From Citrobacter enshiensis (GTDB taxonomy: Bacteria; Pseudomonadota; Gammaproteobacteria; Enterobacterales; Enterobacteriaceae): a DNA stretch of 64,000 bases. The translations under genes and the position numbers were made by a program. Below are positions 19,494 through 30,540 of the stretch, piece after piece. The stretch is from positions 2,604,001 through 2,668,000 of the forward strand of contig NZ_CP119862.1 of assembly GCF_029338175.1 (NCBI RefSeq), read 5' to 3'. The stretch's first letter is position 1; each line of letters opens with the position of its first letter. The notes under the pieces were generated by a model. That model ran no database searches and was not told the origin of the DNA. It worked only from the letters and a program-made list of their open reading frames with translations.

Positions 19494-19498
19494 ATGAA

Positions 19499-19530
19499 CA
19501 GCCCCCGAATTCTGCGGGGGCTGCTTCCAT
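19499..19530. terminator. Terminator between cfa and ribE
   Basis: CAGCCCCCG (19499-19507) pairs with CGGGGGCTG (19515-19523), followed by a weak T-containing tail on the plus strand. Confidence 0.6.
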
Positions 19531-19534
19531 TTCG

Positions 19535-20176
19535 CTAAGCGTCATTCGCCAGCTTATTTACGGCACTGTCCCGGGCCGCTAATACGCGCTCAACCGTATC
19601 GACAACCGCCTGGGTTTGCGGATCGATTTCGATATTCACGCGAGCGCCCAGCTTTTTCTTGCCCAGCGTGGTGCGTTCCAGCGTTTCTGGAATAAGGTGA
19701 ACACAAAAGCGCGTCGCGGTGACTTCCCCAACCGTCAGACTGATACCGTCGATGCCGATGAATCCTTTATACAGAATATATTTCATCAACTGCGGGTCCT
19801 GCACTTTGAACCAAATCTGACGGTTATTTTCTGAGGTCAGAATTTTTGTGATCTCGGCGGTGGTCATAATATGGCCCGACATTAAATGCCCGCCAATCTC
19901 ATCACTGAATTTTGCGGCGCGTTCAACGTTAACGCTATCGCCGACGTTCAGCTCACCTAAATTAGTAATGCGTAAGGTCTCTTTCATCAAATCAAAACTG
20001 ATCTGATTACCCTTGATTTCGGTGACGGTCAGACAGCAACCATTATGCGCCACCGACGCGCCCGTCTCCAGCGCATCCAGCATGTATTCAGGTAATTCCA
20101 CTACATGAGTGCGAAAATTCGGTTTTTCATCAATCGACACCAGTCTGGCGGTGCCCTGCACAATACCCGTAAACAT
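19535..20176 (-). CDS. ribE: Riboflavin synthase alpha subunit
   Basis: A 213-residue enzyme (also called ribC in E. coli) that dismutates two 6,7-dimethyl-8-ribityllumazine molecules into riboflavin and a pyrimidine. Two lumazine-binding repeats are visible: [15 protein letters not shown]...HNGCCLTV and [13 protein letters not shown]...[11 protein letters not shown]. The frame is open to 20221, but the ATG at 20176 gives the conserved start MFTGIVQG, which forms part of the trimer core. I saw no FMN riboswitch upstream. It is divergent from mdtK. Confidence 0.96.
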   Translation of the reverse strand: MFTGIVQGTARLVSIDEKPNFRTHVVELPEYMLDALETGASVAHNGCCLTVTEIKGNQISFDLMKETLRITNLGELNVGDSVNVERAAKFSDEIGGHLMSGHIMTTAEITKILTSENNRQIWFKVQDPQLMKYILYKGFIGIDGISLTVGEVTATRFCVHLIPETLERTTLGKKKLGARVNIEIDPQTQAVVDTVERVLAARDSAVNKLANDA

Positions 20177-20372
20177 ACCTGCAACTCCTGAAATCAGTTT
20201 GAATATCTCTGCCCAGCACAATAGCAGGTGAAAATTCAGGTTGCCAGCAAAGTGCCGCTCCCCCCTGTTTTTTCACTGGAGAATTACGTATTCCTCGCTA
20301 CAATAGACTGAAAATTCCCCTGCATCTTCTTCTTGCTGCCACTTAAGGCGGCTTTTCTGGTCTCTCAAATAA

Positions 20373-21767
<1,395 letters not shown>

Positions 21768-21790
21768 GTACGCAATCCCCACCTAAAAGC

Positions 21791-21822
21791 CAAAAAAAAC
21801 CGAACACACATTGTGTGTTCGG
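21791..21822 (-). terminator. Minus-strand terminator downstream of mdtK
   Basis: CCGAACACAC (21800-21809) pairs with GTGTGTTCGG (21813-21822) and the minus strand continues with eight T (complement of 21792-21799). No T-run follows on the plus strand, so the signal belongs to a minus-strand transcript, yet no recognised minus-strand gene lies immediately upstream of it. Confidence 0.8.
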
Positions 21823-21845
21823 CATCCAACAGATGAATAAATGTA

Positions 21846-21878
21846 CTACTGCGTAAGCAGAAGATCACGCAAGTGCAT
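21846..21878 (-). CDS. Candidate mini-ORF or leader peptide
   Basis: A ten-codon frame encodes MHLRDLLLTQ. AGAGGA lies six bases before the ATG at 21878, an ideal ribosome-binding spacing; an ATG six bases upstream would sit directly on that site. The frame ends 24 bases before the minus-strand terminator. Together they look like a short peptide-coding or regulatory RNA. I do not recognise the peptide and cannot show that it is translated. Confidence 0.4.
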   Translation of the reverse strand: MHLRDLLLTQ

Positions 21879-22206
21879 ATTCATTCCTCTCATTGCAGAT
21901 TTAATAAATAAATTAAAAACTCATATTTGAGTCACAAAACTAACGATGAAAATAGCCGCACAGGTCTACGGCTCGATAATTATAACGATTTTAATATTTA
22001 AAACAAATACACAAATGATATGTGAAACATAATTTCATTCATCACGCGAATGTATATTTCCATTAGTTACGATTGTATTAACTAATAACACATAATAAAT
22101 AGTTAGGATTTGCTGAACTATTAAGATTCGGCTTAGGATGTTATTGATTCGATGAATCGCAATTAGTTCCATCTTCTAAAAATAAATTCGGTATTTGAGG
22201 GATAAA

Positions 22207-23349
22207 ATGAAAAGAAAAGTATTGGCTATCGTCATTCCAGCCCTGATGGCGGCTGGTGCAGCTCACGCAGCTGAAGTTTATAACAAAGACGGTAACAAGT
22301 TAGATCTCTATGGCAAAGTCGATGGTCTGCATTATTTCTCTGATGATACAGCTTCTGATGGTGACATGAGCTATATCCGTCTGGGCTTCAAAGGTGAAAC
22401 TCAGATTACTGATCAACTGACCGGCTACGGTCAGTGGGAATACAACGTGCAAGCCAACACCACGGAAAGCGACCACGGTAATTCATGGACCCGTCTGGCG
22501 TTCGCAGGTCTGAAATTCGGTGATTACGGTTCATTCGACTACGGTCGTAACTACGGCGTTCTGTACGACGTAGAAGGCTGGACCGATATGCTGCCAGAAT
22601 TCGGTGGCGACTCCTACACCAAAGCTGACAACTTCATGACCGGTCGTGCTAATGGCGTAGCGACTTACCGTAACAACAACTTCTTCGGTATGGTTGATGG
22701 CCTGAGCTTCGCTCTGCAGTACCAGGGTGCGAATGAAAACCAGGTTACTGACGAAGCATACTTTGACGGTATGACTCAGGAAGGTACGGGCAATGGCAGC
22801 GACCGTAATGTGAAAAATTCCAACGGCGACGGGTTCGGTATCTCCTCTACGTATGATCTGGGTATGGGCGTCAGCTTCGGTGCTGCATATACCTCTTCCG
22901 ATCGTACTAATGAGCAGGTTAACCATTCAACCGCCGGTGGCGATAAAGCAGATGCGTGGACGGCTGGCCTTAAATATGATGCGAACAACATCTATCTGGC
23001 AACCATGTATTCTGAAACCCGCAATATGACTCCGTATGGTGGTCATTTTGATAATACCATCGCCAATAAAACGCAGAACTTTGAAGTAACTGCGCAATAT
23101 CAGTTCGACTTCGGTTTACGCCCGGCAGTTTCTTTCCTGATGTCTAAAGGTAAAGACCTGGTCGGCGTGGACAACGACAAAGATCTGGTGAAATATGCTG
23201 ATGTCGGTGCGACTTACTACTTCAACAAAAATATGTCCACCTACGTTGATTACAAAATCAACCTGCTGGACGAAGACGACAGCTTCTACTCACGTAACGA
23301 CATCGCAACTGACGACGTCGTTGGTTTAGGCCTCGTTTACCAGTTCTAA
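22207..23349 (+). CDS. General outer-membrane porin (OmpC/OmpN-like)
   Basis: A 380-residue trimeric 16-strand porin. The signal peptide is [21 protein letters not shown]; the mature protein starts [26 protein letters not shown]. The eyelet loop L3 region is [29 protein letters not shown], and it ends with the terminal phenylalanine (GLGLVYQF) needed for outer-membrane insertion. The ATG at 22207 follows a GAGGGAT ribosome-binding site; the TTG at 22195 is not a likely start. Whether it is nearest to OmpC, OmpN or OmpS cannot be settled by eye. It stands alone with its own terminator. Confidence 0.92.
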   Translation: MKRKVLAIVIPALMAAGAAHAAEVYNKDGNKLDLYGKVDGLHYFSDDTASDGDMSYIRLGFKGETQITDQLTGYGQWEYNVQANTTESDHGNSWTRLAFAGLKFGDYGSFDYGRNYGVLYDVEGWTDMLPEFGGDSYTKADNFMTGRANGVATYRNNNFFGMVDGLSFALQYQGANENQVTDEAYFDGMTQEGTGNGSDRNVKNSNGDGFGISSTYDLGMGVSFGAAYTSSDRTNEQVNHSTAGGDKADAWTAGLKYDANNIYLATMYSETRNMTPYGGHFDNTIANKTQNFEVTAQYQFDFGLRPAVSFLMSKGKDLVGVDNDKDLVKYADVGATYYFNKNMSTYVDYKINLLDEDDSFYSRNDIATDDVVGLGLVYQF

Positions 23350-23367
23350 TATTTATCCCGTATCAAG

Positions 23368-23398
23368 TAGCCCACCCTGTAACAAGTGGGCTTTTTTC
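23368..23398 (+). terminator. Terminator after the porin gene
   Basis: AGCCCAC (23369-23375) pairs with GTGGGCT (23386-23392) and is followed by six T. Confidence 0.85.
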
Positions 23399-23623
23399 TT
23401 ATTTTCTCCTGGCTACGGCCAAATGCCCTTCCCCCTTTCTTTGGCTTAATATTCGCCATATACGAATAAATCGATTTGATTCCACAATTTTTGTGTGCAT
23501 TCAGAGGGCATATTTCCTTATAATCTCGTCCGGCTCTATGGCTTGTTTAAGACATAGATTTACTTACTGAAAACAAACTCTTTCCGGCATTTCAGGTGCT
23601 GAATGAGGCAAGAGGCTTAAAAT

Positions 23624-24967
23624 ATGTTCACCACTCTCGCATATGTTGCGCTTTTTTTGATCTGTTCATGGGGTGTATTTAAAATAGATCAGAAGAGTCA
23701 ATCTCTTTCCCGGTGTGTCTTCATTGCTATTTTTTTGGGTGCCGCCATCGGCATATCTCTCCATTTTATGGCGACCGAGAACAGCAAAACCATTATTGAA
23801 TGGTATAGCATCATCGGAAATGGTTATGTCAACCTGTTAAAGCTCGTCGCTATTCCACTGATTTTCATATCCATTCTTTCTGCAATTAACAAACTCGAAA
23901 ACAATGCGGGTATCGGTAAGATGTCTTTGACTATCGTTGCCTGCATGCTGTGTCTGGTGATGATCGCCGGATTCGTGGGACTGTTTACAGCGCACGCCAT
24001 TGGGCTGGATGCCAGCGCCTTTGGACAGATGCAATCGACGTTGACGGCGGAGGATATCGACAAAACGGCCGCAGTGTCATTACCTCAGTTAATGACATCG
24101 TTAATCCCCACCAATATATTTCTCGACCTTACCGGGGCCAGAAGCGTTTCTGTCATCGGTATTGTCATTTTTACCCTTCTTGCTGGCATCGCACTGTTAA
24201 AAGTCAAAAAAGACGCGCCCGAAGAAGGTGAAAAATTAAGCGCGGGTATTAATGCCATACAGATCTGGGTAATGAAGATGGTTCGTATCGTCATTGCTCT
24301 GACGCCCTATGGGGTGATGGCGTTAATGGCAAAAGTATTTTCGACATATCAGCTTTCACAATTTACCAGCCTACTGGGGTTTATTGCCGCTTGTTATCTG
24401 GCTGTGGCAATGATGTTTATCGTTCACGCCATTTTGCTGGTGCTGAGTGGTAAAAATCCCATTCACTACTTTAAAACCGTTTGGCCCGTGCTCACCTTTG
24501 CCTTTGTCTCGCGGAGTAGCGCAGCGTCAATTCCTCTGGCGATATCTGCACAGGAAAAATATGGCGTACCGAATACAATTGCCAATATTGCGGCGTCCTT
24601 CGGTTCCAGTATGGGGCAGAACGGGTGTGCGGGTATTTATCCTGCCATTATGGTGGCGATGATTGCGCCAACAATGGGTGTCGATCCGTTATCTCTTCAT
24701 TTTCTGGCAACCCTGCTTCCCGCCATCGCGTTGGGATCGATTGGCGTCGCGGGTGTGGGTGGCGGTGGCACATTTGCATCACTGATCGTTCTTTCAACGC
24801 TGAACTTCCCGGTGGCACTGGTCGGTATCTTTATTGCGATCGAACCTGTCGTCGATATGGCCAGGACAGCGCTCAATGTGAATGGCTCAATGATGTCTGG
24901 TGTTCTGGCAACCCGATTGCTGGGTGAGAAAAGCCAGGAGCAACAGCACAGTGCAACAATGAATTAA
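23624..24967 (+). CDS. Cystine/dicarboxylate:cation symporter, TcyP-like
   Basis: A 447-residue inner-membrane symporter of the DAACS (sodium:dicarboxylate) family. It resembles E. coli TcyP (YdjN), a cystine importer, through most of its length as I recall that protein: IGNGYVNLLKLVAIPLIFISI, WPVLTFAFVSRSSAASIPL (the serine-rich re-entrant loop), NGCAGIYPAIMVAMIAPT and VAGVGGGGTFASLIVL. The divergence is clearly larger than for the backbone genes here, so it is a paralog rather than tcyP itself. It is a single gene between the porin and a convergent urea transporter. Cystine as substrate is an inference. Confidence 0.85.
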   Translation: MFTTLAYVALFLICSWGVFKIDQKSQSLSRCVFIAIFLGAAIGISLHFMATENSKTIIEWYSIIGNGYVNLLKLVAIPLIFISILSAINKLENNAGIGKMSLTIVACMLCLVMIAGFVGLFTAHAIGLDASAFGQMQSTLTAEDIDKTAAVSLPQLMTSLIPTNIFLDLTGARSVSVIGIVIFTLLAGIALLKVKKDAPEEGEKLSAGINAIQIWVMKMVRIVIALTPYGVMALMAKVFSTYQLSQFTSLLGFIAACYLAVAMMFIVHAILLVLSGKNPIHYFKTVWPVLTFAFVSRSSAASIPLAISAQEKYGVPNTIANIAASFGSSMGQNGCAGIYPAIMVAMIAPTMGVDPLSLHFLATLLPAIALGSIGVAGVGGGGTFASLIVLSTLNFPVALVGIFIAIEPVVDMARTALNVNGSMMSGVLATRLLGEKSQEQQHSATMN

Positions 24968-25084
24968 CCCGCATTCAGGGTTTTCTCAATCATATCTGTC
25001 TCCTCAGCGCGAGCCCCTTTACCCCGTGAGCAAACGCTGAGGGTTCACACCTCAACCCCAAAAGAGGGGATTTAAATGACCTGG

Positions 25085-26011
25085 CTAACAGATCGTTTTG
25101 TACATATTTAGATTTTTTTGCACAAAAAGATAAATCCATGTACTTAAGACAAATGGAAATGTCAACAAAGGCAGTGACCAATAAGAAAATAATGGACTTA
25201 AAACCATGCCTGAAATCAACGTAAATGCTACACACCAAACCCCAGTGATTACATTCACCTTAAGATTTCCCTTTCCAAATAACACCACTGCCACAGACGT
25301 GAGAATAACATTGTATCCATAAAGCCCATTCACCACCTGATTTAGAGTTACATGCTCATCATATTGTGACAGGAACACGCTTAACACAGATACAAGCATC
25401 GTAATAATCAGTATTATTCGGTCACTTAACGCTAAACCAAGCATTACTAATGCACCGCCAGCGAAACTGCTCAGGAGAAATATTTCCATGTAGTTATTAA
25501 TACAGGCTGTTATATAATCTACGGGGTGCAGAAACAGTTCTGATGTTTCTACAGATGATACAGTTGATGGCACATTCGCCAATAAACAAGCCAACCATGT
25601 CATCATAATAAATGGCATAGTCAGAACAGGTAAGCCCCCCAAACACTTAGCCAGCAGAGGTGTAAGAACCACAATGCCGACATTACCTGTAATTAATAAA
25701 ATAACATTTTGTACCGACACTGGCGTAAATACCGATAGAGCAATACTGTAGAGAATTGCGTTGTATCCCCATATTCCGTTCTTAATTTCGTCTTCAGCGT
25801 AGTTCATCGCATAGGCCAACGTCGGTGATAATACAGCCCCGACAAGAGAATATAGAATTAATTCTGGTTTTTGCGCTTCTATACCTGCAATGACAATGGC
25901 AGCAAAAAACAATATTCCAGTGGCCGTATTTGCCTGAAGAATGACCTGTGAAAAGCCTTTAAATAAAGAGCCTATAGCAACCTTTAAGGTGAGTGTTCCT
26001 GGCATTTTCAT
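25085..26011 (-). CDS. Urea transporter family protein
   Basis: A 308-residue inner-membrane channel-like urea transporter (UT family) with about ten hydrophobic segments. The internal duplication typical of the family is visible: GIWGYNAILYSIALSVF in the first half and GLYGYNVILTSVAVVLF in the second, each with a following selectivity-filter segment (LTMPFIMMTWLACLL and LTFPFVLSTWIYLF). The N-terminal signature KGFSQVILQANTATGILFF also fits. No urease or urea amidolyase gene is in the window. It lies 68 bases downstream of the autotransporter gene on the same strand, so co-transcription is possible. Confidence 0.86.
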   Translation of the reverse strand: MKMPGTLTLKVAIGSLFKGFSQVILQANTATGILFFAAIVIAGIEAQKPELILYSLVGAVLSPTLAYAMNYAEDEIKNGIWGYNAILYSIALSVFTPVSVQNVILLITGNVGIVVLTPLLAKCLGGLPVLTMPFIMMTWLACLLANVPSTVSSVETSELFLHPVDYITACINNYMEIFLLSSFAGGALVMLGLALSDRIILIITMLVSVLSVFLSQYDEHVTLNQVVNGLYGYNVILTSVAVVLFGKGNLKVNVITGVWCVAFTLISGMVLSPLFSYWSLPLLTFPFVLSTWIYLFVQKNLNMYKTIC

Positions 26012-26079
26012 GTTGTATTTCTATAAGTATTAGATTTGAACACCAGTGTGCGGAATGCACACTGGTGTAATTGGGGGGA

Positions 26080-29000
26080 TTAGAAACGAACTTTCACGCC
26101 GAACATAGCCTGCGCGTCGTTATAGCCATTTTGACCAACCTGAACCCCAACATTACTCCATACATCGAGGTTTTTGTTCAGTTGACCTTCCACGCCCATC
26201 TTCACTTCGCCCAGATTGCGGGCACCTGCTTGTTTTACATCAATGCCATCCATATTTACTTGAAATTCACGGCTATTATTAATCCAGTTCATTTCAACAA
26301 ACGGCTGGAATTGGCGATCTTTACCTTCATCCTGGCTTGCGTGACCTGCACCAAACAGCCTCACACCAAGACGGGTTTGCACATTACCTTTGCCACTGCC
26401 GCTCACAACGGTTCCATTGCGTTCAGTATGGTCATCCATCTTAACGTCCATAAATGTGAGCTGGCCCTGTGGCTGCAGATACCAACTCATTTTTCCAGCC
26501 TGCCCCTCATTGAGCACAAAAGTATAACCTGCTTCAAGAGAGGCCGTTATCCCCTTAGAATCATAGGATTCTGCTGATAACTCATCACCATTAACATCAT
26601 TGTTGAACCAGTTATATTGTGCCCAGCTATCCACATATAAGCCGGTTTTGTCTTTTTCATTGGCGTAATAAGTCCCATACAGACCGGCGCTATAGCCACT
26701 TAATTTAGAGCGAGATGAGTTCCCTGACAGGGTATTTTTAGTATGCCCGCTCGCATAACCATAACCCGCCATGACACCCAAATGATAGCGGTCATCCCCC
26801 TGATGACTCCACTGCGCTATATCACCACCCAGCTGAATGACATAACGATTCTCCTGTGTTTTAAGTTGTCCACTGCCATCACGCCAGTTGTTATGACCGC
26901 CAACCTGACGCATCCACATGCTGGTAACTTTACGCTCCCCGGTCAACACATCGGTATATTGCGCTTCACCTAAACGATCATGCAAACGTGTATTGAACAG
27001 AGTGTTGGCTGCTGCGATATTGGCAACATAGCTTCCCCCTTCAGGACGATACACATGCACACCACTCGTAGACGGTGGGGTTGGTTTCGTTGTTGGTGGC
27101 ACAATCTCCGTCGGCGGCACTGGCTCCGGTGGAGTCGGAATAAGTTGGCTGGTGAGATACCAGTTGCCATTTTTACCGACTAAAGAGTAATCATAAGCCC
27201 CCGCCACAATGCGCTCACCCTTAAATACTCCCCCGGACGTTCCTTCTACGCGAATAAGCTCGATACCTTCAATGGTAGCGGCCCCCTTCCCACCAAGGTT
27301 ATCTACACTAACTGTCGTGGTCCCGCTGGTATCTCCTTTAACCACCATTTTGTCAGTTGGTGAATTATCATCGCCAAGAATGCTGGAAAAATTAATATGT
27401 CCATTATCCCCATGATAATCGCCGTTGACCGTTAACATCGCTCCCGCCGTCTTACCTAAATTGATGCTGCCAGCATTGTTCAGATGATCCACATCAGAGC
27501 TTGCGGTCATATTCCAGATACTATTCTCATCAAGCAGCTCAATACGGCCACCGTTCGAGGATTTCCCTGTCCAGCTTGCGTTCGATAACGAGAGGTCGGC
27601 TACACTCTTTTCATCAGCTTTTACATCGCCCTGAAAAATAAGATTGCTGACAGAAACATTCACATTACCTTGACGGCCTTGGTCGTCAGCGGTTGATAGA
27701 ATAAACGTGCCATTATTACTCACATGACCGCCATCTAACGTAGCCAATATAGTTCCTCCCGTGACACTGAAGCTATTTCCCTGTGTACTAACGAGTTCTC
27801 CCCCCTGTTGGTTGAATGTCACTTTACCTGCATGGCTGGCTACAACAGCATCTGCACCAACCCCTAATGTGTTTATCGACGTGTCTTTCGCGCTAATCTC
27901 GGTATCGGCATCGCTCGCCCATAATCCGAAAGCATAGTCACCGCCAGTGTTGATCGCACTGCCAGAACCTAAAAGTATCTTCGCGCCTGCATTCGCTACT
28001 GCGCCATATGACTTCTCACCAGTGGTCGAGATCAGCGCACGATTTGCTTCAACCTTGGCCATATGCTGGGCATTGATACCGTAGGTTTCTGCCCCTTCGG
28101 TTTTAATATCCACATTGTCTAACTTTATAGATGAAGACTCTCCGCGCCCCCACACACCAAACGCACCATCACCCTTGGTTGCGATACCAGAAGTGCCTGT
28201 TAGTGTTACTTCAGATACGGGATCGGTCGGTAATGCATTAAGGTTGGCGACATAAATGCCGTTGGCGCCATCAGCATTAGTGACAATCGAGACATTCTCA
28301 CCAGTAATTGTTCCACCGTTTCCACCGGAAATATGGATCGCATCTGAACTTGCTCCCTTGGTTTCTACGCGGCCCCCCGTTCCAAGGTCAACACTGCCTT
28401 GAGCCAATACTGAAACCGCATGAGCTTCTTTGCCAGAGGTTATCACCTCAAGCCCCGTCGTCGCCGTCACTTTGGTATCAACACCATCAACACGAATGCC
28501 ATAGCCTTTATCGCCAGCGGTGTTTACTTTCGTATTTTCCAACTTCACAGAACCGCCGGAAGCTGCAAATACCCCAAATCCTAGCGAGCCGCTGGTATCA
28601 ATATTGACATCACTCAGAATTACCGTCCCTTTGCTCTCGGCAGAAACACCGCGAGCACCATGCACAAAGGCTGGGGTATGTGGCCCTTTGGTTGTAATGT
28701 TCGCCTTATTGATTTCAATCCGACTACCATCACCAGAACTCAGAACACCTCTGGCATTATTATTTTCCGTCGTAATGTTCGTATTATTCAGAACAGCGGC
28801 CCCACCATTCTGGACAGCTAATCCTGTAGCATTTATTCCTTTGGTAGAAATCTCACCCCCATCAATCGAGATCTCTGCTTTATCGACATTAACGCCGATA
28901 GCATTCTTGCCTTCTGTTTTTACAGACAGACCGTTATTAACCGTAATGGATGAGTTGTTTAAAACCGATATACCGGCAGCACCTTGCCCTTTGGTCGAAA

Positions 29001-29328
29001 TGGTTGCACCATTTTTGATTTCTACCTGAGCATCATTATTGGCATACATGCCCAGGGCATTATTACCGCCTGTAGCTAATGCTAACTTACCTTCAGCAAT
29101 AAATTTTCCCATATTCGTAACGGAGATAGCATACCCCCGCTGGCCGGTTGTTGTACCAGTATCAATGTTGAGGGGGGCATTCTCAGTCTGTTCTGTGCCA
29201 TCTATCTTAACAGGCGCAGCATAGGCATTGGTTAGCAACGCCCCTATCATTGAAGATAAAAGTGTTAATCGTGGGGTAAAAGAAGTTAAACGATTCTTGT
29301 TTTTCTTTGAGTAAACAGAAAGTGACAT
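26080..29328 (-). CDS. Autotransporter adhesin (type Va), 1082 residues
   Basis: A secreted outer-membrane autotransporter. A signal region covers residues 1-37 (ending LLTNAYA). The passenger, about residues 38-600, is a beta-helix built of many short degenerate repeats of the form 'I.TKG..A.GI.V..GG.V.L.N..I.T'. A pertactin-like autochaperone region follows at about 600-760 (RIELLDENSIWNMTASSDVD ... VAGAYDYSLVGKNGNWYLTS), then a proline-rich linker (TPPEPVPPTEIVPPTTKPTP) and the translocating beta-barrel from about 790 to the terminal F (FGVKVRF). The barrel is closely similar to that of the giant adhesin at 42-62 kb. Position and strand equal those of E. coli ydhQ; orthology is not shown. 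Confidence 0.92.
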   Translation of the reverse strand: MSLSVYSKKNKNRLTSFTPRLTLLSSMIGALLTNAYAAPVKIDGTEQTENAPLNIDTGTTTGQRGYAISVTNMGKFIAEGKLALATGGNNALGMYANNDAQVEIKNGATISTKGQGAAGISVLNNSSITVNNGLSVKTEGKNAIGVNVDKAEISIDGGEISTKGINATGLAVQNGGAAVLNNTNITTENNNARGVLSSGDGSRIEINKANITTKGPHTPAFVHGARGVSAESKGTVILSDVNIDTSGSLGFGVFAASGGSVKLENTKVNTAGDKGYGIRVDGVDTKVTATTGLEVITSGKEAHAVSVLAQGSVDLGTGGRVETKGASSDAIHISGGNGGTITGENVSIVTNADGANGIYVANLNALPTDPVSEVTLTGTSGIATKGDGAFGVWGRGESSSIKLDNVDIKTEGAETYGINAQHMAKVEANRALISTTGEKSYGAVANAGAKILLGSGSAINTGGDYAFGLWASDADTEISAKDTSINTLGVGADAVVASHAGKVTFNQQGGELVSTQGNSFSVTGGTILATLDGGHVSNNGTFILSTADDQGRQGNVNVSVSNLIFQGDVKADEKSVADLSLSNASWTGKSSNGGRIELLDENSIWNMTASSDVDHLNNAGSINLGKTAGAMLTVNGDYHGDNGHINFSSILGDDNSPTDKMVVKGDTSGTTTVSVDNLGGKGAATIEGIELIRVEGTSGGVFKGERIVAGAYDYSLVGKNGNWYLTSQLIPTPPEPVPPTEIVPPTTKPTPPSTSGVHVYRPEGGSYVANIAAANTLFNTRLHDRLGEAQYTDVLTGERKVTSMWMRQVGGHNNWRDGSGQLKTQENRYVIQLGGDIAQWSHQGDDRYHLGVMAGYGYASGHTKNTLSGNSSRSKLSGYSAGLYGTYYANEKDKTGLYVDSWAQYNWFNNDVNGDELSAESYDSKGITASLEAGYTFVLNEGQAGKMSWYLQPQGQLTFMDVKMDDHTERNGTVVSGSGKGNVQTRLGVRLFGAGHASQDEGKDRQFQPFVEMNWINNSREFQVNMDGIDVKQAGARNLGEVKMGVEGQLNKNLDVWSNVGVQVGQNGYNDAQAMFGVKVRF

Positions 29329-29547
29329 GAATAACCTCGAAAACAGTCCTTTTTTTGATATTGATAATAATTTATTAAGTCTGAAAAAATTAATATGTTT
29401 AAAATTTGTTTAATTATTTTATATTGCTATTCCCTCCCTTAGATAAAGACCGATTAAAAAAGAACAAGATTCTATCAAAAAAAAACAACACTATTAATTC
29501 GCAAAATTCGAGCAAACAATTCGAAAAAACCAACAACAAATCGTGAT

Positions 29548-29575
29548 AATCACTCTATAAACTAATAGAGTGATT
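29548..29575. repeat. Perfect 11-bp inverted repeat upstream of the autotransporter
   Basis: AATCACTCTAT (29548-29558) and ATAGAGTGATT (29565-29575) are exact complements around a 6-base spacer, about 220 bases before the autotransporter start. It could be an operator or a weak terminator; no clear T-run follows on either strand. Confidence 0.6.
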
Positions 29576-29682
29576 GGTGTTATTTTAATCTTACACCACT
29601 TGAAGTTATTTCCTCTCATCGGTTAAATTAATATTGCGACGTAAGGGGAAATGTATAAGTTCTCTTTAACCTCGAAAACCTT

Positions 29683-29714
29683 ACCCTGTACCATCTTTGT
29701 TACAGGGTCTTTTT
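29683..29714 (+). terminator. Orphan plus-strand terminator
   Basis: ACCCTGTA (29683-29690) pairs with TACAGGGT (29701-29708), followed by CTTTTT. No plus-strand gene is recognised in the 350 bases before it, so it may end an unannotated small RNA or be left over from a lost gene. Confidence 0.6.
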
Positions 29715-30087
29715 ATCCCGCATGTCCCAAACGGAACGCTCCCCCCTGGCTCCCTGTGATTCAGATGCCGGAGAAACGAATCCAACGTCGAATCAATTAA
29801 CGTTTATGTTCAGCACCTTTTGCATGGCTCTGTAGTGGTCCCAAAAAACTGCCCACGGTTTTTGATTAATCCACCCAAATTATTGTTACATCGTCGCACC
29901 AGACCTAATTAGACTCTGTTACAGCAAACTGACGCTCCAGAAGACGCGTTGTTCAGTATGAGTTCAGTTGACTGTAACGAACGTACAGTCTGAGTGAAAA
30001 ACACGCTGCAATATCAACAAAATATAAGCAACTTGTTTAAATACTCTGCGATCGAGTGAATTCAGAAAGAAAAATACCATTTCCCTC
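29715..30087. other. Intergenic region upstream of the valine tRNAs
   Basis: About 370 bases in which I see no gene. It has no strong repeats and no integrase. In E. coli the ydhQ gene begins near here. Confidence 0.4.
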
Positions 30088-30116
30088 TTGCCTCATCCTG
30101 ACTCTGCCGCTAATAT
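30088..30116 (+). promoter_or_regulatory. Promoter of the valV-valW tRNA operon
   Basis: TTGCCT (30088-30093), a 17-base spacer and TAATAT (30111-30116) form a sigma-70 promoter about 27 bases before the first tRNA. The following TCGTCCCCG is a GC-rich discriminator as in stringently controlled tRNA promoters. Confidence 0.75.
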
Positions 30117-30142
30117 TCGTCCCCGTTGTCACCTACAACGTT

Positions 30143-30219
30143 GCGTTCATAGCTCAGTTGGTTAGAGCACCACCTTGACATGGTGGGGGTCGTTGGTTCG
30201 AGTCCAATTGAACGCACCA
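30143..30219 (+). tRNA. valV: tRNA-Val (GAC), first copy
   Basis: A 77-base tRNA with encoded CCA. The acceptor stem GCGTTCA pairs with TGAACGC, and the anticodon stem CCACC/GGTGG encloses the loop TTGACAT, giving anticodon GAC. The T-loop is GGTTCGAGTCC. It reads valine codons GUC and GUU. It is followed four bases later by a near-identical copy, as the valV-valW pair in E. coli. Confidence 0.98.
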
Positions 30220-30223
30220 TTTT

Positions 30224-30300
30224 GCGTCCGTAGCTCAGTTGGTTAGAGCACCACCTTGACATGGTGGGGGTCGGTGGTTCGAGTCCACTCGGACGCACCA
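30224..30300 (+). tRNA. valW: tRNA-Val (GAC), second copy
   Basis: A 77-base tRNA with encoded CCA. The acceptor stem is GCGTCCG/CGGACGC, with the same anticodon arm (loop TTGACAT, anticodon GAC) as the first copy. The two differ mainly in compensated acceptor- and T-stem bases. Co-transcribed with valV. Confidence 0.98.
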
Positions 30301-30540
30301 TTTCACAGCTTTGTGACATGGTGCCTCGCTGTTCTCATCTAATTTATCTCAAGATTTTCTCTCAATATTATCAATACTTAGTTTTATCTTACTCGCGGTC
30401 AATAAAGTGTTTTTCTGCTTTCAATTCCGTTGCCTTCCACCTGCAGCCACAACGCTTTGGTTCATCTTAGATTAGCCCCATCGATCACCAGACACTTCGC
30501 CCCGCTGAAACGTGAGGCAATCCTGGCAAAAAATCGATGT
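30301..30540. other. Region between valW and the glucan synthase promoter
   Basis: No gene or clear terminator recognised. E. coli has ydhR and ydhS after the tRNAs; neither is seen here. I saw no repeated tRNA 3' end that would mark an attachment site. Confidence 0.35.
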
